The notes under the pieces: model-generated
Told to the model about the DNA's origin: nothing
Seen by the model: only the letters and a program-made list of their open reading frames with translations
Databases searched by the model: none
Translations under genes and position numbers: made by a program
Part shown: piece after piece, positions 34,940 to 45,305 of the stretch
Position numbering within the stretch: position 1 is the first letter of the stretch
Layout: each line of letters starts with the position of its first letter
Source of the DNA: Fasciola hepatica
Taxonomy: Eukaryota > Platyhelminthes > Trematoda > Plagiorchiida > Fasciolidae
Assembly: GCA_948099385.1 (NCBI GenBank)
Contig: CANUEZ040000116.1
Location: forward strand, 15,659,501 to 15,723,500
Direction of reading: 5' to 3'
Length of the DNA stretch: 64,000 nt

Positions 34940-36850
34940 TCCTAACGATATCAATGGTGGTATAAATCTCGACCTTAGTCAACAGACACACATGAAAACA
35001 CGATCAGGGTTCACTGTATCACTCAATATGAGGAAAATCCAGAAGTTTCAGAAGGGGAGCCGCAACAGAGTCATAAAGCTGGAGAGAGCATAGATGAGGT
35101 ATTGGCAAAAGGATGCACCTTGAATATGAATTACTTTCGAGTCAGTTGGGGCATTAGTGAGGAATCCACTGAATGCAAGGTTGCTGAGACGGACGTCGTC
35201 TTAGGAGGCAAAAAATAGTGTTTACTTAGACGATGTAGAAGAATGGTCGGCGATACATACTCAAGGTCACTTAAAAGGTAGCTTGAGATGAAGCAAAGAC
35301 GGGGTGAGAAATGCATGAAGGTGCTCAGAAGAACATAAATATTTACGGATTCGTAAATACGGAAAAGGAAAGCATCCCCTAAAGGAGTGGGATGCGTTCC
35401 GTAAGGAGTATCAAGTGTCGTCTAATGCCGGGAATTTGAGGCTACTGGAAGAAGGATAGAGCTCCAGGATCTGCAGGAGTACTAAGCAAGCAAAATAACG
35501 TGACCTCGAGTAAAAAAATGATACAAAAAGACGAGTGATGACATTCACGACAGGAAAGGTTACTCTGATAAAATGGCGAATATACTATTTTGCTGGGCTT
35601 CCAGTGGCATTTCCGCATCTGCTTCATGCCTTTTGGGTGAGGGCTTGCCGCAGTTTTCTGTCTTGTGTTCATCATGGGATGGAGGAAGGCATCACCGAGT
35701 CCGAACCGTTCGCTACTTAATTGGGTTCCCTTGCAGAAAGGTTAAAATCACTCCGACACCTGAAAAAGTTCCAGTATACAGCTGAGCAAACGCGGCGATA
35801 TCAGGACCTTGTTTAGGGGAAACCTGATAACCAGATGCTTTTCGTGACAACCCGTCACAGGAGAGGTTGGGAACGGGCAGAGAAGAAGTGATGGCTGCAC
35901 GAGGTATTACAGCCAAGCTGCACGATAATCGAGTGGTTCTTAGATCACAAAAGGAAGGGGTGCAGTTTGGAGGTTTTCTGGCTGAGGGTTGGCCAGGGCA
36001 GAATGGCAGACAGAAGCTTTGAGGTTGAAAACGAGACACACAGTTAGTAGTGACTTGACAAGGCATAGATGCTATGAATCAGTGTTCTTATTGACTAACT
36101 GCCCTCGTACTAATAAGCCCAGTTATTGATTACTGGTCCGGCAGGATCTCAGGAAATGTCATCGCTCGGAGTTGGTAAAGGCTTAGGGGTGCACTGGGAG
36201 TGTTGTGTTCAACGGCTAACGATGAAGCAGCTGGGAAACACTAAGAATCCAAAGGGCCAGTTGGCATAATAGATCTATAGGATATATGACTCGCTACCGT
36301 GGGGCATTTACCATAATGAAGTCGCAGGCTGATGACGGGTCTTGGCTCGCGGAAGGTTGCCGCTAGGTTCGGCTGTAAACTCTGGAGTGGGTTGGATTCT
36401 AAGACATATAGAAAGCTGCTTTCTTACAAAAATGAGGGAAATAAATAAGTATGAACGGTAACTTCGGACGGTTTTCCGTAAGTCCTTGTATATATATGTA
36501 CATTTATATGGATTTCATATATACGTGTGCATAACAAGTGCTTTAATAGGTGTTTAATATGTGACTTGTCGACTTATTGTCCAGAGCCTTGGAACGAGTC
36601 AGAGCTACCGTGGCCTTTGTAGCTGACGACACCGAACATGACTGGCACGCAAAGGATAGTATGGAGTGGTTCAAACTACGACAGAAAGGCGGATAATCAT
36701 ACGTAGAGTCCAGTTTGCCGTTGCCCCGATCAGCCCGGTGCGTAAGGACCAAAAACACGAGGATACCACTCGGCAGGGCAACTGGCCACGATTTACGCGC
36801 CAACCGATTAGATACAGTGCTAGAGATTGACCGATGAATGTTTCTGTATA
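34940..36850 (-). repeat. Right arm of a large inverted repeat
   Basis: The reverse complement of the left arm 32434-34470. The inner junction is near 34940. The outermost match I can follow is the protein-level pair 36543-36803 (-) with 32503-32760 (+), both ending VALTRSKALDNKS / TVVLDNKS. TA-rich sequence at 36490-36530 corresponds to a similar tract at 32805-32825 in the left arm. Confidence 0.8.
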
Positions 36851-39245
36851 CCTAACTTGATGGTTATCTATCCTTCCCTCTTCTAGACCAACCCTCCAGG
36901 AAGTCTGCCTTGCGAGTTCGGAATATTGTTTGTTAGTCCTACCTGTCGGTCTCCAAGGATGATTTAGGCATATATATGCGTGCTACTTTGGAGTACCGTA
37001 GATGAATAGCTTTTTCCGTTCTTATCCGAGACAGTTAGATATTAGAAAAACCCAAATGGTATCTAGCAAATCTTTGCGGGGTCTGTCTCATTCACCCTAT
37101 CCCGTAAGCTTTTCACTGCTTACTCTCTATTCGCCCGATTCAAAGCCCGAAAGAAGTAATCTCCTTCTGACTTATAGTCCATTTGAAGGCAGTTAAAACG
37201 ATAGCTTCTCCTTTGTTCATTCTCCATCTTCTCTCGGCCGCCGAAGCAAGAGGATTCTCATTCCAAGGCTGAACGCCTTCCAACTAACAAGAGCTTTTGA
37301 GACAGGGAGGATATGCCCTGCAGAAAGCTTTTCCGGAAGATATCGTTCCGTAGAATAAGACTATCTCCTATAAAACACGAGGGCTATACTTTGTTTTCTC
37401 CGGATAGTTTTGTCCAAAAATAGTAGTTTGTTTAGGAATCTTTTTCTACATTTTCACTTCAATGGGAGCCTGTGTTTTTCACTCCTTTTAAGTTGAGACA
37501 GTCCCAAACAAGTGTGTGCTTGACTTCATGCACTTTTTGCATTTTGGTTGCCGCCTCTGTCTGCCGCCTCCACTAACTCATATTTTAGCTCGGTGGCTTC
37601 GACAGACAAAATTAATTTCATCAAAACCAACGGGAGTTGTGTTAAACTCATCGGACTTGTGCGACTCCTCAAGACTTTTACTGTGGGTTGGTTTACTGGT
37701 TTACTGCCCTGAACCTCTCGGACGTTCAACAAAGCGATAAATAAGTAAATTTCCCATTGTGCGGTAGGTACTTATTTCAATGCACCGTTCATAAGTATCT
37801 ACTGCTTAAGCGCACAAGCCAGGCCTTGAATATTAACGAGCAACTGAACGCAGGTTGTTCCAATAGACAGCCATTATCGAGAAAGCTTCATGAACACCTC
37901 GATACATCGAACGTTGCAGTAACAAGATGGAGGCTGTCAGACCCACCCCCTAGGACCGTCAGAGGCCCTTTATCTCTATCTGCTTATGTTTATTTCCAAA
38001 GCTCCTGGCCTAAACGTTCATGCCTGCAAGGGCATCTATTCCAAGGCTGTGAAACAAATATAGTGAGCGCGGGAGTTATGCGAAGGTTTTAAAGAATCTT
38101 GACTGCCCTTTTAAAAACCAATTTACTTTGGCATAGCGTGCAACTTCCTTTATATATTACGCCGTGATCGGGCTGCAGAAACAAAGTCTTTTTGAAAATA
38201 TAAAAATGTTTACTTACAACCTGGTCCAGTCCTGCACTTTGAAGCTCCAGAAAGGTCGTCTGCTGATGAGTGGTTGTTTCTGCCTTGGGTTCTTCTGCCG
38301 AGCCTATGTTGGGAACAGCTAATCGAGCATTCCACGTGATTTGTCAACCCCGCCTTACTATCCTTCGAGCCCTCCCTATACTCCCTACCAGGCTTTGACA
38401 CAATAGCAAAACATCGAATGAGAACTGTTACATATGTTCCTAATATCGTTTATTTGTCGGCGAATGTTGTCCTGTTTATTCAATGGTCCATGGATTTGGT
38501 TCCTCTGTAATCAATACCAGCCTTTTTCAGAAGTTACCTACAGATCTGCCTCTTCTTGGCTTGCATTCTGCTGTTTCACTCTAAAATTCATAACACGTTT
38601 TCAAGTAACAGGACATTACTACGGAAGGAAATAGGCAGTTACAGGGGTAGTATCATGTCTCTATGGTACCCGTCTCATTCAAGCCCGAACGGCGAATTCA
38701 CACTTTTTCTACCTTTTCTAAGCCTGTCTCCTCTGCAGAAGGTTACAGTATTAAGTGTTACTGCATTTAATTTTTTATATCTACAAAGCCTCGGGCTTAT
38801 TAAGTATTTGGGCATTAACTCGTCAAAGCAAACCTAGGCTGGAACGGCTTCCATAAGTAGCCGCCCTATACTTTCTATTCCACCATGTACACCCTAACTG
38901 GTGACAACTGTTGTGCGCAGCAATCGGTAAGCAAAACTTTAAGGTGACTTTGCGGACGAACTTGTATTTGGAAAAAGAGTACGGCGAAAGCGGATGAAAG
39001 CCGGTGAATAAGTAAGTATGTGAATCATTGTCAAACGCCATTGAAATCGTAAAATAAGCGCAAAGTTAGACCAGACCAAGCGAGGCTGTGGGATGTTCGA
39101 AAACCTGTGATTGTTCAGTGCAGCCCGGAAAAGAGCGTGACTAGCGCCAGCTCTATATTTGTGTAGGTGTACTTGTTGGTGGATGTGGAGTATACGTCAG
39201 TGGTCCGCAGCCTGTGCCGGTGTGCATGTGAGAAGGCCTGGCTGA
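36851..39245. other. Unassigned sequence
   Basis: Nothing recognised. Frames up to 111 codons (37757-38092, +) lack motifs. The inverted repeat no longer matches beyond about 36850. Confidence 0.45.
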
Positions 39246-39250
39246 GCACC
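39246..39250. repeat. Candidate target-site duplication (left)
   Basis: GCACC, directly left of the TG at 39251, repeated directly right of the CA ending at 45300. Five bases is the usual length for BEL/Pao. Confidence 0.6.
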
Positions 39251-39580
39251 TGTAGGACTCCATTGATCAACTCGTAGTCAAATTCGCAAAGGATTCTGAA
39301 ATCAGAAGGCAGTTATCCGTGAAATTCGACTATATTACATTATCAAGTGAACGGTGACACGAAACAGGTACAAACCTCAACTATGCGATCACAAGGGTTC
39401 AGAGAACGGGAACCGAATTGCGGCGTGCGAGAAAGGAGCACGTGCGTCACGCAGGTCCAGAACAAGGATATGACAAAGCAGCGCGCTGGACGCGGACAAA
39501 CAAAAGTTTGTTCGTAGAAATAGCACATAGAACAAATCAGGAGTGTAAATAAGTAAATGATGCTAGGGAAACATGGAACT
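39251..39580 (-). repeat. 3' LTR of the BEL/Pao element
   Basis: 330 bp. In element sense it begins at 39580 and ends CTACA at 39251. Positions 39281-39579 equal 45001-45299 base for base. Position 39580 differs from its partner, so this copy opens AG instead of TG. Confidence 0.85.
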
Positions 39581-40176
39581 GCAATGTTCTTTGGGGGGAT
39601 TTTCCATGACCGGTCGTCACACCGCCCACCAGAATCCTATCGAATCTTAGTGGAGTCATAGGTTTCGAATAAGGGTACTGATTCTTGTTACCCACCTAGA
39701 CTCCGCTGTCAGAGCCCGTACCTGATACCTAGTCGTCAACGTTCTACCCATGATAGCGCTTGATCCGGCGGCCACACGGGCGCGGGTTTACTCTGCGTCG
39801 TCCATGACAACGGCTGATTGATGGTGGGCGTGAAGGAGAAACACAGGTGCTGCCCTCGGGAGGGCCTTTGTGACTCTGCCGCCTACGCCTGTGTGAATGT
39901 GTGTGTGTGCTTGTGGGTGCCATGGGTGAGATCGCACCCTAGTTTATGGGCAAACAGTAACAACCATCACTTACGGAAGGTATCTCCCTTAATGTCAGTG
40001 ATACACGGAGAACAATCAGCCTTGCGGCGTGTTATGATTGAGGTCATGAGGCACAAACGCGTACCACATAGGTGTGTATGTGCCAGGGTGTCTGATAGTT
40101 CAATACATCAGTATGTCCTTAATGCCCCCGCATATAGAAGTTCCTTCAACCACTTCGAAGACGAGTGGGGAATAGT
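39581..40176 (-). other. 3' untranslated part of the BEL/Pao element
   Basis: Lies between the end of pol and the 3' LTR. Open frames here (for example 39818-40180 on +) have no motifs. No clean polypurine tract is visible beside the LTR; element sense there reads AAATCCCCCCAAAG. Confidence 0.5.
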
Positions 40177-40676
40177 CTAGTGGGTTTCTGTCTTGTCGGC
40201 TACTCCGTCCTCACTCTCGAGGAGGTTGATACTGCTTAAGTCGCGGATTAGCGTTCCGCTGGCGGTCTTTACCTCCACAGTCCGTATCCTTTCGTCAGAG
40301 CTTTCGATGATTTCCATAACCACTTCCAAAGGGCAGGTGCTCAAATGCCCGTGTCCGTCTGTGATCATAACCACATATCCAACCTCGACTGGTCTTGCTT
40401 TGATCGGCCACTTCTGTCGAGCTTGCAGAACCGGCAGGTACTTCCGCAGCCATCGCATCCAAAATCCTTGGCAGGATAATTTGGCTGCTTCCATCCGTGG
40501 AGGTGGCTCCCACAAAGGTTTATCAGTCCTTGGAAAGCCTCATTCCATCTTAATGTCATTGAGTCTTCCGGGGTGAGCGCAAGATAGGTGGGGTCATTTC
40601 TGGCTACTGAAACCAGTGGGCGGGTATTCAGAATTCTCTCTACCTCAGTCATACGGTGCTCAATGCTGTTATTCAA
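40177..40676 (-). pseudogene. pol: BEL/Pao integrase C-terminus with DUF5641-like domain
   Basis: The frame 40676-40365 begins with the end of the integrase core region: EHRMTEVERILNTRPLVSV and ALTPEDSMTLRW. A frame change leads to 40515-40177, reading GFWMRWLRKYLPVLQARQKW, the signature of the DUF5641 domain found at the C-terminus of BEL/Pao pol. VGYVVMITDGHG, CPLEVVMEI and VRTVEVKTASGTLIR follow, the usual end of the polyprotein. The stop at 40177 is probably the natural one. Confidence 0.85.
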
Positions 40677-40719
40677 TGACGGACAGCAATATTCGCCTGG
40701 CGGGCCTCATCAGGTGTTC

Positions 40720-41362
40720 TCATAAGCCGCCGCGATGACTGGCCTGCGGGGGGTTGAAGTGCCATTCTATGACATGGGCCATGGTTTTATTCTGCACTTC
40801 GTCCCTGCTCGTTTCTGTGCCAAAGCTGCAGTTCCCGATGAGCGCCCACGAAGTTCGACTCATTGCTGGAATATATATATCTGCCGGTACGACTCTATGG
40901 CTAATGAAGCGCTGCAATGCCCATAGGAAAGAGTCGTTTGTCATCGAATGTGCATTTTCTAGGTGTACCACGCATGGCTTCATGCACGTCATGATACACC
41001 CATATCGTTTTTCCAACCTCTTCCCACACTTGATCCACAAGGGCCCGAATTAGTCCAGCCAGGTGTCGCCGAACGGCCACTAACACGGAGTCACTCTTTA
41101 ACTTGGCAGCGAGGCCATGTGTTGTTTGCCGGCTGAGGCATTGCTTCTCCCATAGTGAAAGCAACGTCGAATTACGCGTTCTACAGTCGCTCTTCCTCTC
41201 AGCAACCAAAGGCGCTTTCAGATGACGTTCGTCACGTGACTTTCCCCGGCATGTCCCTCTGACCAGTAGTGACAAAAAGAATGTCGTTTCCACGAATGTG
41301 GCCGTCATCACTACGCCTTTTATCTCCAGTTCCAATTCCAGAGGGGGTTTTATTTCGTACAC
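40720..41362 (-). pseudogene. pol: BEL/Pao integrase core remnant
   Basis: Read right to left, the zinc-binding region is weak (41362-41100). Then come WVYHDVHEAMRGTP and SFLWALQRFISHRVVPADIY. At about 40865 the frame reads YSSNESNFVGAHREL, where the family has YSDNGTNFVGA, so the second catalytic Asp is Ser. At the third catalytic site HRGGL-stop-EH replaces HFGGVWER: Trp became TGA while the Glu codon survives. Frames shift between 40901 and 41040. The strand and order agree with the flanking domains. Confidence 0.8.
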
Positions 41363-41365
41363 GGG

Positions 41366-41926
41366 CTAGTCCCGTTTAGTCGTATGCAGGAACTTCGGTC
41401 CTCCCGTCCACGCGTTGAGTTGCCGGAAGTTGGTTGCACCTCGGGAGCACAGATCAGCTGAATTATCGCCAGATCTGACATGATTCCACTGGTTCATGGC
41501 CCAGTGGTCGTGCATGATCGTGAGTCGGTTGGCAACGGAAGTACCAAACCAGCTCCTGACGTTGGTGATGTAGTACAGCACCATCGTCGAGTACTTCCAA
41601 AAACTTGCCGACCAAATGTAGAAGTCGAAAAATCCGTTTGCCAGTTGTGCTGCCCTGACTGCCAACACGGCTGCGCTGAGTTCACGGCGCGCGATCGGAA
41701 CCGACTTAGGTGGGGCTACGCGGGCTTTGGCGAACAGGATCCTCGTAGTGCATTGTCCATCTCCTGTGCACCATCGTCCGTACACCACGGCTCCGAGCCC
41801 GGCTTCCGATGCATCACCAGTGGCGTGTAGTTCTTCCGTCCATGTTGTATGACCAGAGGGCAAACATCGTGGAATCCGTTTGTCCCCTAGTTTCTTTAAT
41901 GTGCTCAGAAATTCCCCCCAGTCCAA
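41366..41926 (-). pseudogene. pol: BEL/Pao RNase H domain
   Basis: 186 codons open. It reads WTEELHATGDASEAGLGAVV, matching the catalytic HAFCDASxxAYGAVVY block with its Asp, then RILFAKARVAPPKSVPIARR and ELSAAVLAVRAAQL, both typical of BEL/Pao RNase H (the Glu in ELxA is catalytic). WSASFWKYSTMVLYYI follows (usual DSxxVLxWI, so the third acidic residue is lost), then DHWAMNQWNHVRSGDNSADL, equal to WRHVPGxxNPADLxSRG. This is the best-preserved domain of the element. It is one frame change away from RT. Confidence 0.85.
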
Positions 41927-41979
41927 CCGGTCTTCCCGGTCCAGTGGCTGGTCTCAATTGGCTTTCTTACGGCAGAGCC

Positions 41980-43071
41980 GCTAAAGCAGGATCTTTCTGG
42001 GTGGCAGCCAGGGGGAAACGAAACCGAGCGGATCGAACAAACTAGAGACGGCAGATAATATGTCATGACGGGTTACTGGCAGCTCGGAAGCTTTTAGCTT
42101 GAAAACAAGGCCGTCCGTTTCCGCGTTCCATTATGCTCCCAAAGTGCGTTCGGCAGGGATTTGAGACCGTCCAAATCTCTAACCCTTTCGACACTCTCGC
42201 GGTACAGAACGACTTTGAGCACTTCTGGAGCGTTCAACGTCCATTTCAGTAGATGGAAGCCGCTGTCTTCTGGCGATCTTGTTAGACTTCTGAACTGCGC
42301 TAGGGCTGATTCTATATCACCGAATGACCCAAGATAGTCGTCGACGCAGAAGTTTCTGCTGACGCCATCTACCACCGGCCGGTGAACCGGATCTCCATGT
42401 CTGTTCGCTGATTCTTGAATGGCGCAGTTCGCACGAAACGGTGATGATATGGCCCCGAAGGGGTGGACGGTCATCCTATAATTTATAACTGCTTTGTCCC
42501 GATCGTTCTCCTCCCACAAGGGAAAAGCAATGCGTCTCGTTCTTCCATCCGCATTTTCACCTAGAGAAACATTTCCCCAATGTCGGCGGACAAGGCCACT
42601 CTACTCACTCTGAAACGGCATAAAACTGCGATCAGCGGTGTGATACTCCAAGCCCTTGTAGTAGGCGATAGTTCAACAACTTGCTCTGGAACTTGGCCGC
42701 ACAGCTGAAAACCACCCGCGGTCTTTCGGGTTTCTCGGGGTTGTTAACCGGGTGGTGAGTGAGATACCAGATACCCTTTCGGCCGTCGGTGTTTGCAGGC
42801 ACCTTTTCAACGTAGCCGAGAGCTTTGTTTCGCTTCACTAATTGTGCGTATCGTTCCCACAGATACTGGTCTCGAACGAAGAGTTCCTTCAGTCGTAGTG
42901 GTCTTTGGAGAACATGGTTTCTGTTCTCAGTCCACGGGTCGGCAGATGGGAGGGGAACCTCGAACTGTTATTTAGGGCCTCTAGTGTCTTGCCGCACAGT
43001 TTGTAAAGCGAAATGATCCTCTTGAGGCAGCGATAGTCTTTCGTCTCCGATGTCATGAAACTCCTTTTCAT
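41980..43071 (-). pseudogene. pol: BEL/Pao reverse transcriptase remnant
   Basis: Pieces in order: 43071-42889 (SETKDYRCLKRIISLYK), 42838-42632 (KGIWYLTHHPVNNPEKPERP, then RVVFSCAAKFQSKLLNYRLL, where the family has RVVFDCAA, so motif A region is altered), and 42519-42094. The last piece reads YRMTVHPFGAISSPFRANCA and motif C NFCVDDYLGSFGD (both Asp present; the family has FYVDD), then LALAQFRSL and FHLLKW. Between 42094 and 41980 it reads VSSLFDPLGFVSP, the conserved start of the BEL/Pao connection domain. At least two frame changes and a stop near 42610 break it. Confidence 0.85.
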
Positions 43072-43213
43072 ACAAGTGATACTCTATGCGGTCCGTTTCG
43101 GCAGATAAATAACTCACGGAACCACATCCACCTACTGGACCACATGATATCCATCCCAGTGCTGTGCGTACGGCATAAAGTGTTTGGCTGTCGTCAACTC
43201 TCTGGTCAGGTAC

Positions 43214-43640
43214 CTAATGTGCCTCTGGCACGTCGCGGACGATGTAGAGGTCCACTTCGTCGCCTTCCCAGTCTACTGCGGCTACATCTTGCAGGTGTGG
43301 CCACATGGCCAAAATTGTGTTTGCCGACCTTGGTGCTCGCATGGGGAGATCAGCTAATATGAATGCTTCCTTTGATTCAATTCGCTGGTTAATGTCTAGG
43401 GAGTTGAGGTTTGACCTCAACCGGCCAGCAGTCATTACTTAAGTTCCTCCCACCATGCTGACTGCTAACGACGTCGTATTTTTAACGAGCCGATGTTCGT
43501 CGGCAAACCGCTGTTTCATCAGGGTAGTGCCCGACCTACTGTCGATGAAAGCCACAGCTTTGGGCACCCTAGTTGGGGCCACCACTCCAATGGCAACTAC
43601 TCCTAAAAGTACTGTTTTACTGGCAGACAGCTATGTTGAA
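43214..43640 (-). pseudogene. pol: BEL/Pao protease remnant
   Basis: The frame reads AVAFIDSRSGTTLM at about 43549-43510. The retropepsin active site is D-S/T-G, and here the Gly reads Arg (DSR), which should destroy activity. After a stop at about 43440 the frame 43435-43214 gives LADLPMRAPRSANTILAMWP, HLQDVA and VDLYIVRDVPEAH, equal to the second half of BEL/Pao proteases, where the lineage has VDLLIGxDVPEAH. It lies between the gag zinc knuckles and RT, as expected. Confidence 0.78.
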
Positions 43641-44861
43641 CAAACCACACTGGGTTTGGCGTTTGTCTCCGGTGGAGTTTCTCTCCCCTGGTGAAACAAT
43701 AGATGGTGTTTGCTTGCGCAAATTTCGCGACCACATCTGGCCCCTGTTCGACAATCTGCCGCCCGGTGCGTGGTGTTGAGGCATATAAAGCAATCTTCTG
43801 TCGTCCTCGCCATTCCTCAACGTTCGTCTTTCATGGCGTAGATGAACTTCGGGCATTCTGGTAGCTCATGGCCAGCATCACAGGACCTGCAACTTGGATG
43901 CGCCATAGCCTCGCGTGAAATGGCATGTGAGTCAGTCCAGTGCCGATATATCGGTTATGCCCATGCAGTGGTTGGAGCCTGGCTAGTGCAAGATTTCTTC
44001 ACTCGGTTACCATCCTGGATGAGTCGGCCAAATCTATTTGCGGCTATCTTGGTTTTCCCCTCCAAGTATTCGGTAGAGTCTTCGAAGATGGCCTCGCGGT
44101 CGTCCCGGTTTATACGTTCCACCTCTTCCGCCTACCGGCCCTGTAGTTTGGGAGAGAGGTGACGGACTATGCTCTCCCAGGTCAGCCCTGTAACATGAAT
44201 GGTCGAGGGCTATTGAACAGTTCTGCATTTCGATCACTGGGTCGGCCATTTCATAGATGTAGCCCTTGGTTCTTTTAGCCTCTGCCCTCACGCCCCCTGT
44301 AGGGCTACGGGCTACCTCGAATGGCTGGCCGAACAGGTCCCTCAAAATCTCTCTTGGCCGTGTTTAGCCCTGTTCCGGGTCCAGCATGGCTTACCAATCG
44401 ATACCTTCTCTTGCTCGGCCTCGACAGTAATGAGTCAAGTAGAGAAGCCCTTGCCCGGGGTTGGTTACCTTATTTTCGACGGACGTTTCGAACTGCTTGA
44501 CGAACTTGCAGTAGTGTTCAGATCGCCCGTCAAAAACCGTCAGTTTTACTCTTGGAAGATCGATCGTTGCCGGCGTTGATGTTTCATAATCGGCGACCGG
44601 CGTTGAGTTTTTTATTTTATTGTGCCCTGATCTATCAGAAAGGTCGTAGTCGTTGGTCTTATGCTCACGCTCTTTCTGTCTACACTTCTGTTCTGCTTCC
44701 TGGGCTTGTTGCCTAGCCGATAACAGTTGTTGTTCCAGGTCTGATATCCTCAGCCTATATAGATCGACATCCTTACAATCCGTATTGCCTTCAGTAACAC
44801 ACGGGCAAGAGCTGACAGGACTATGTGATCTAGCAATAACTAAAGAATCAAAGGCATTCAA
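43640..44861 (-). pseudogene. gag: BEL/Pao gag remnant with zinc knuckles
   Basis: The frame 44861-44391 starts MNAFDSL and contains a strong coiled-coil stretch (LEQQLLSARQQAQEAEQKCR), then LPRVKLTVFDGRSEHYCKF and NPGQGLLYLTHYCRGRAREG. This matches the DUF1759-type gag domain, in which the family reads LPKLxLPxFDGxPxxWxxF. It continues in another frame at 44345-44034 (LRDLFGQPFEVA). At 43813-43700 the frame gives CFICLNTTHRAADCRTGARC and CASKHHLLFH, a CCHC knuckle plus the following Cys/His cluster with all metal ligands present. Frame changes and a stop at 44391 inactivate it. Confidence 0.85.
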
Positions 44862-44970
44862 AATCCCCTCCGGGGACTATCCGTATTACTTCCCGTCCAG
44901 ATTCCAACTGCTTCGATCCTTTTCTTGGCATTTTGCGTATTTTCTCGTTTTAGCTTGATCGAGTGAGTAT

Positions 44971-45300
44971 TGTTAGGCACGTTCGAGCAAAGCGTAGCCA
45001 AATTCGCAAAGGATTCTGAAATCAGAAGGCAGTTATCCGTGAAATTCGACTATATTACATTATCAAGTGAACGGTGACACGAAACAGGTACAAACCTCAA
45101 CTATGCGATCACAAGGGTTCAGAGAACGGGAACCGAATTGCGGCGTGCGAGAAAGGAGCACGTGCGTCACGCAGGTCCAGAACAAGGATATGACAAAGCA
45201 GCGCGCTGGACGCGGACAAACAAAAGTTTGTTCGTAGAAATAGCACATAGAACAAATCAGGAGTGTAAATAAGTAAATGATGCTAGGGAAACATGGAACA
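44971..45300 (-). repeat. 5' LTR of the BEL/Pao element
   Basis: 330 bp. In element sense it begins TGTTCCATG at 45300 and ends CTAACA at 44971. 45001-45299 is identical to 39281-39579. If the LTR instead ends at 45001, the next bases in element sense are TGGCTACGC, which would make a good primer-binding site complementary to a tRNA 3' CCA end. Confidence 0.82.
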
Positions 45301-45305
45301 GCACC
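45301..45305. repeat. Candidate target-site duplication (right)
   Basis: GCACC, partner of 39246-39250. The match extends by two bases (TG), but those fall inside the left LTR. Confidence 0.6.

Larger units (their letters stand above)
39251..45300 (-). mobile_element. BEL/Pao-like LTR retrotransposon, recent LTRs, broken interior
   Basis: A 6.05 kb element read on the minus strand: 5' LTR (45300-44971), gag (44861-43640), protease, RT, RNase H, integrase, a DUF5641-like C-terminus (ending 40177), about 0.6 kb of untranslated sequence, and 3' LTR (39580-39251). It is flanked by GCACC repeats. The 299 bp at 39281-39579 and 45001-45299 are identical, usually a sign of recent insertion, yet the coding region needs several frames and has lost catalytic residues in protease and integrase. 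The 30 bp at the inner/outer LTR end (39251-39280 against 44971-45000) agree at only 18 positions. The element is dead as a source of protein. Confidence 0.88.

Noticed and set aside
40193..40576. 127-codon plus-strand frame over the BEL/Pao C-terminus
   Set aside because: It is the complement of the DUF5641-like coding region, which has clear family motifs on the minus strand.
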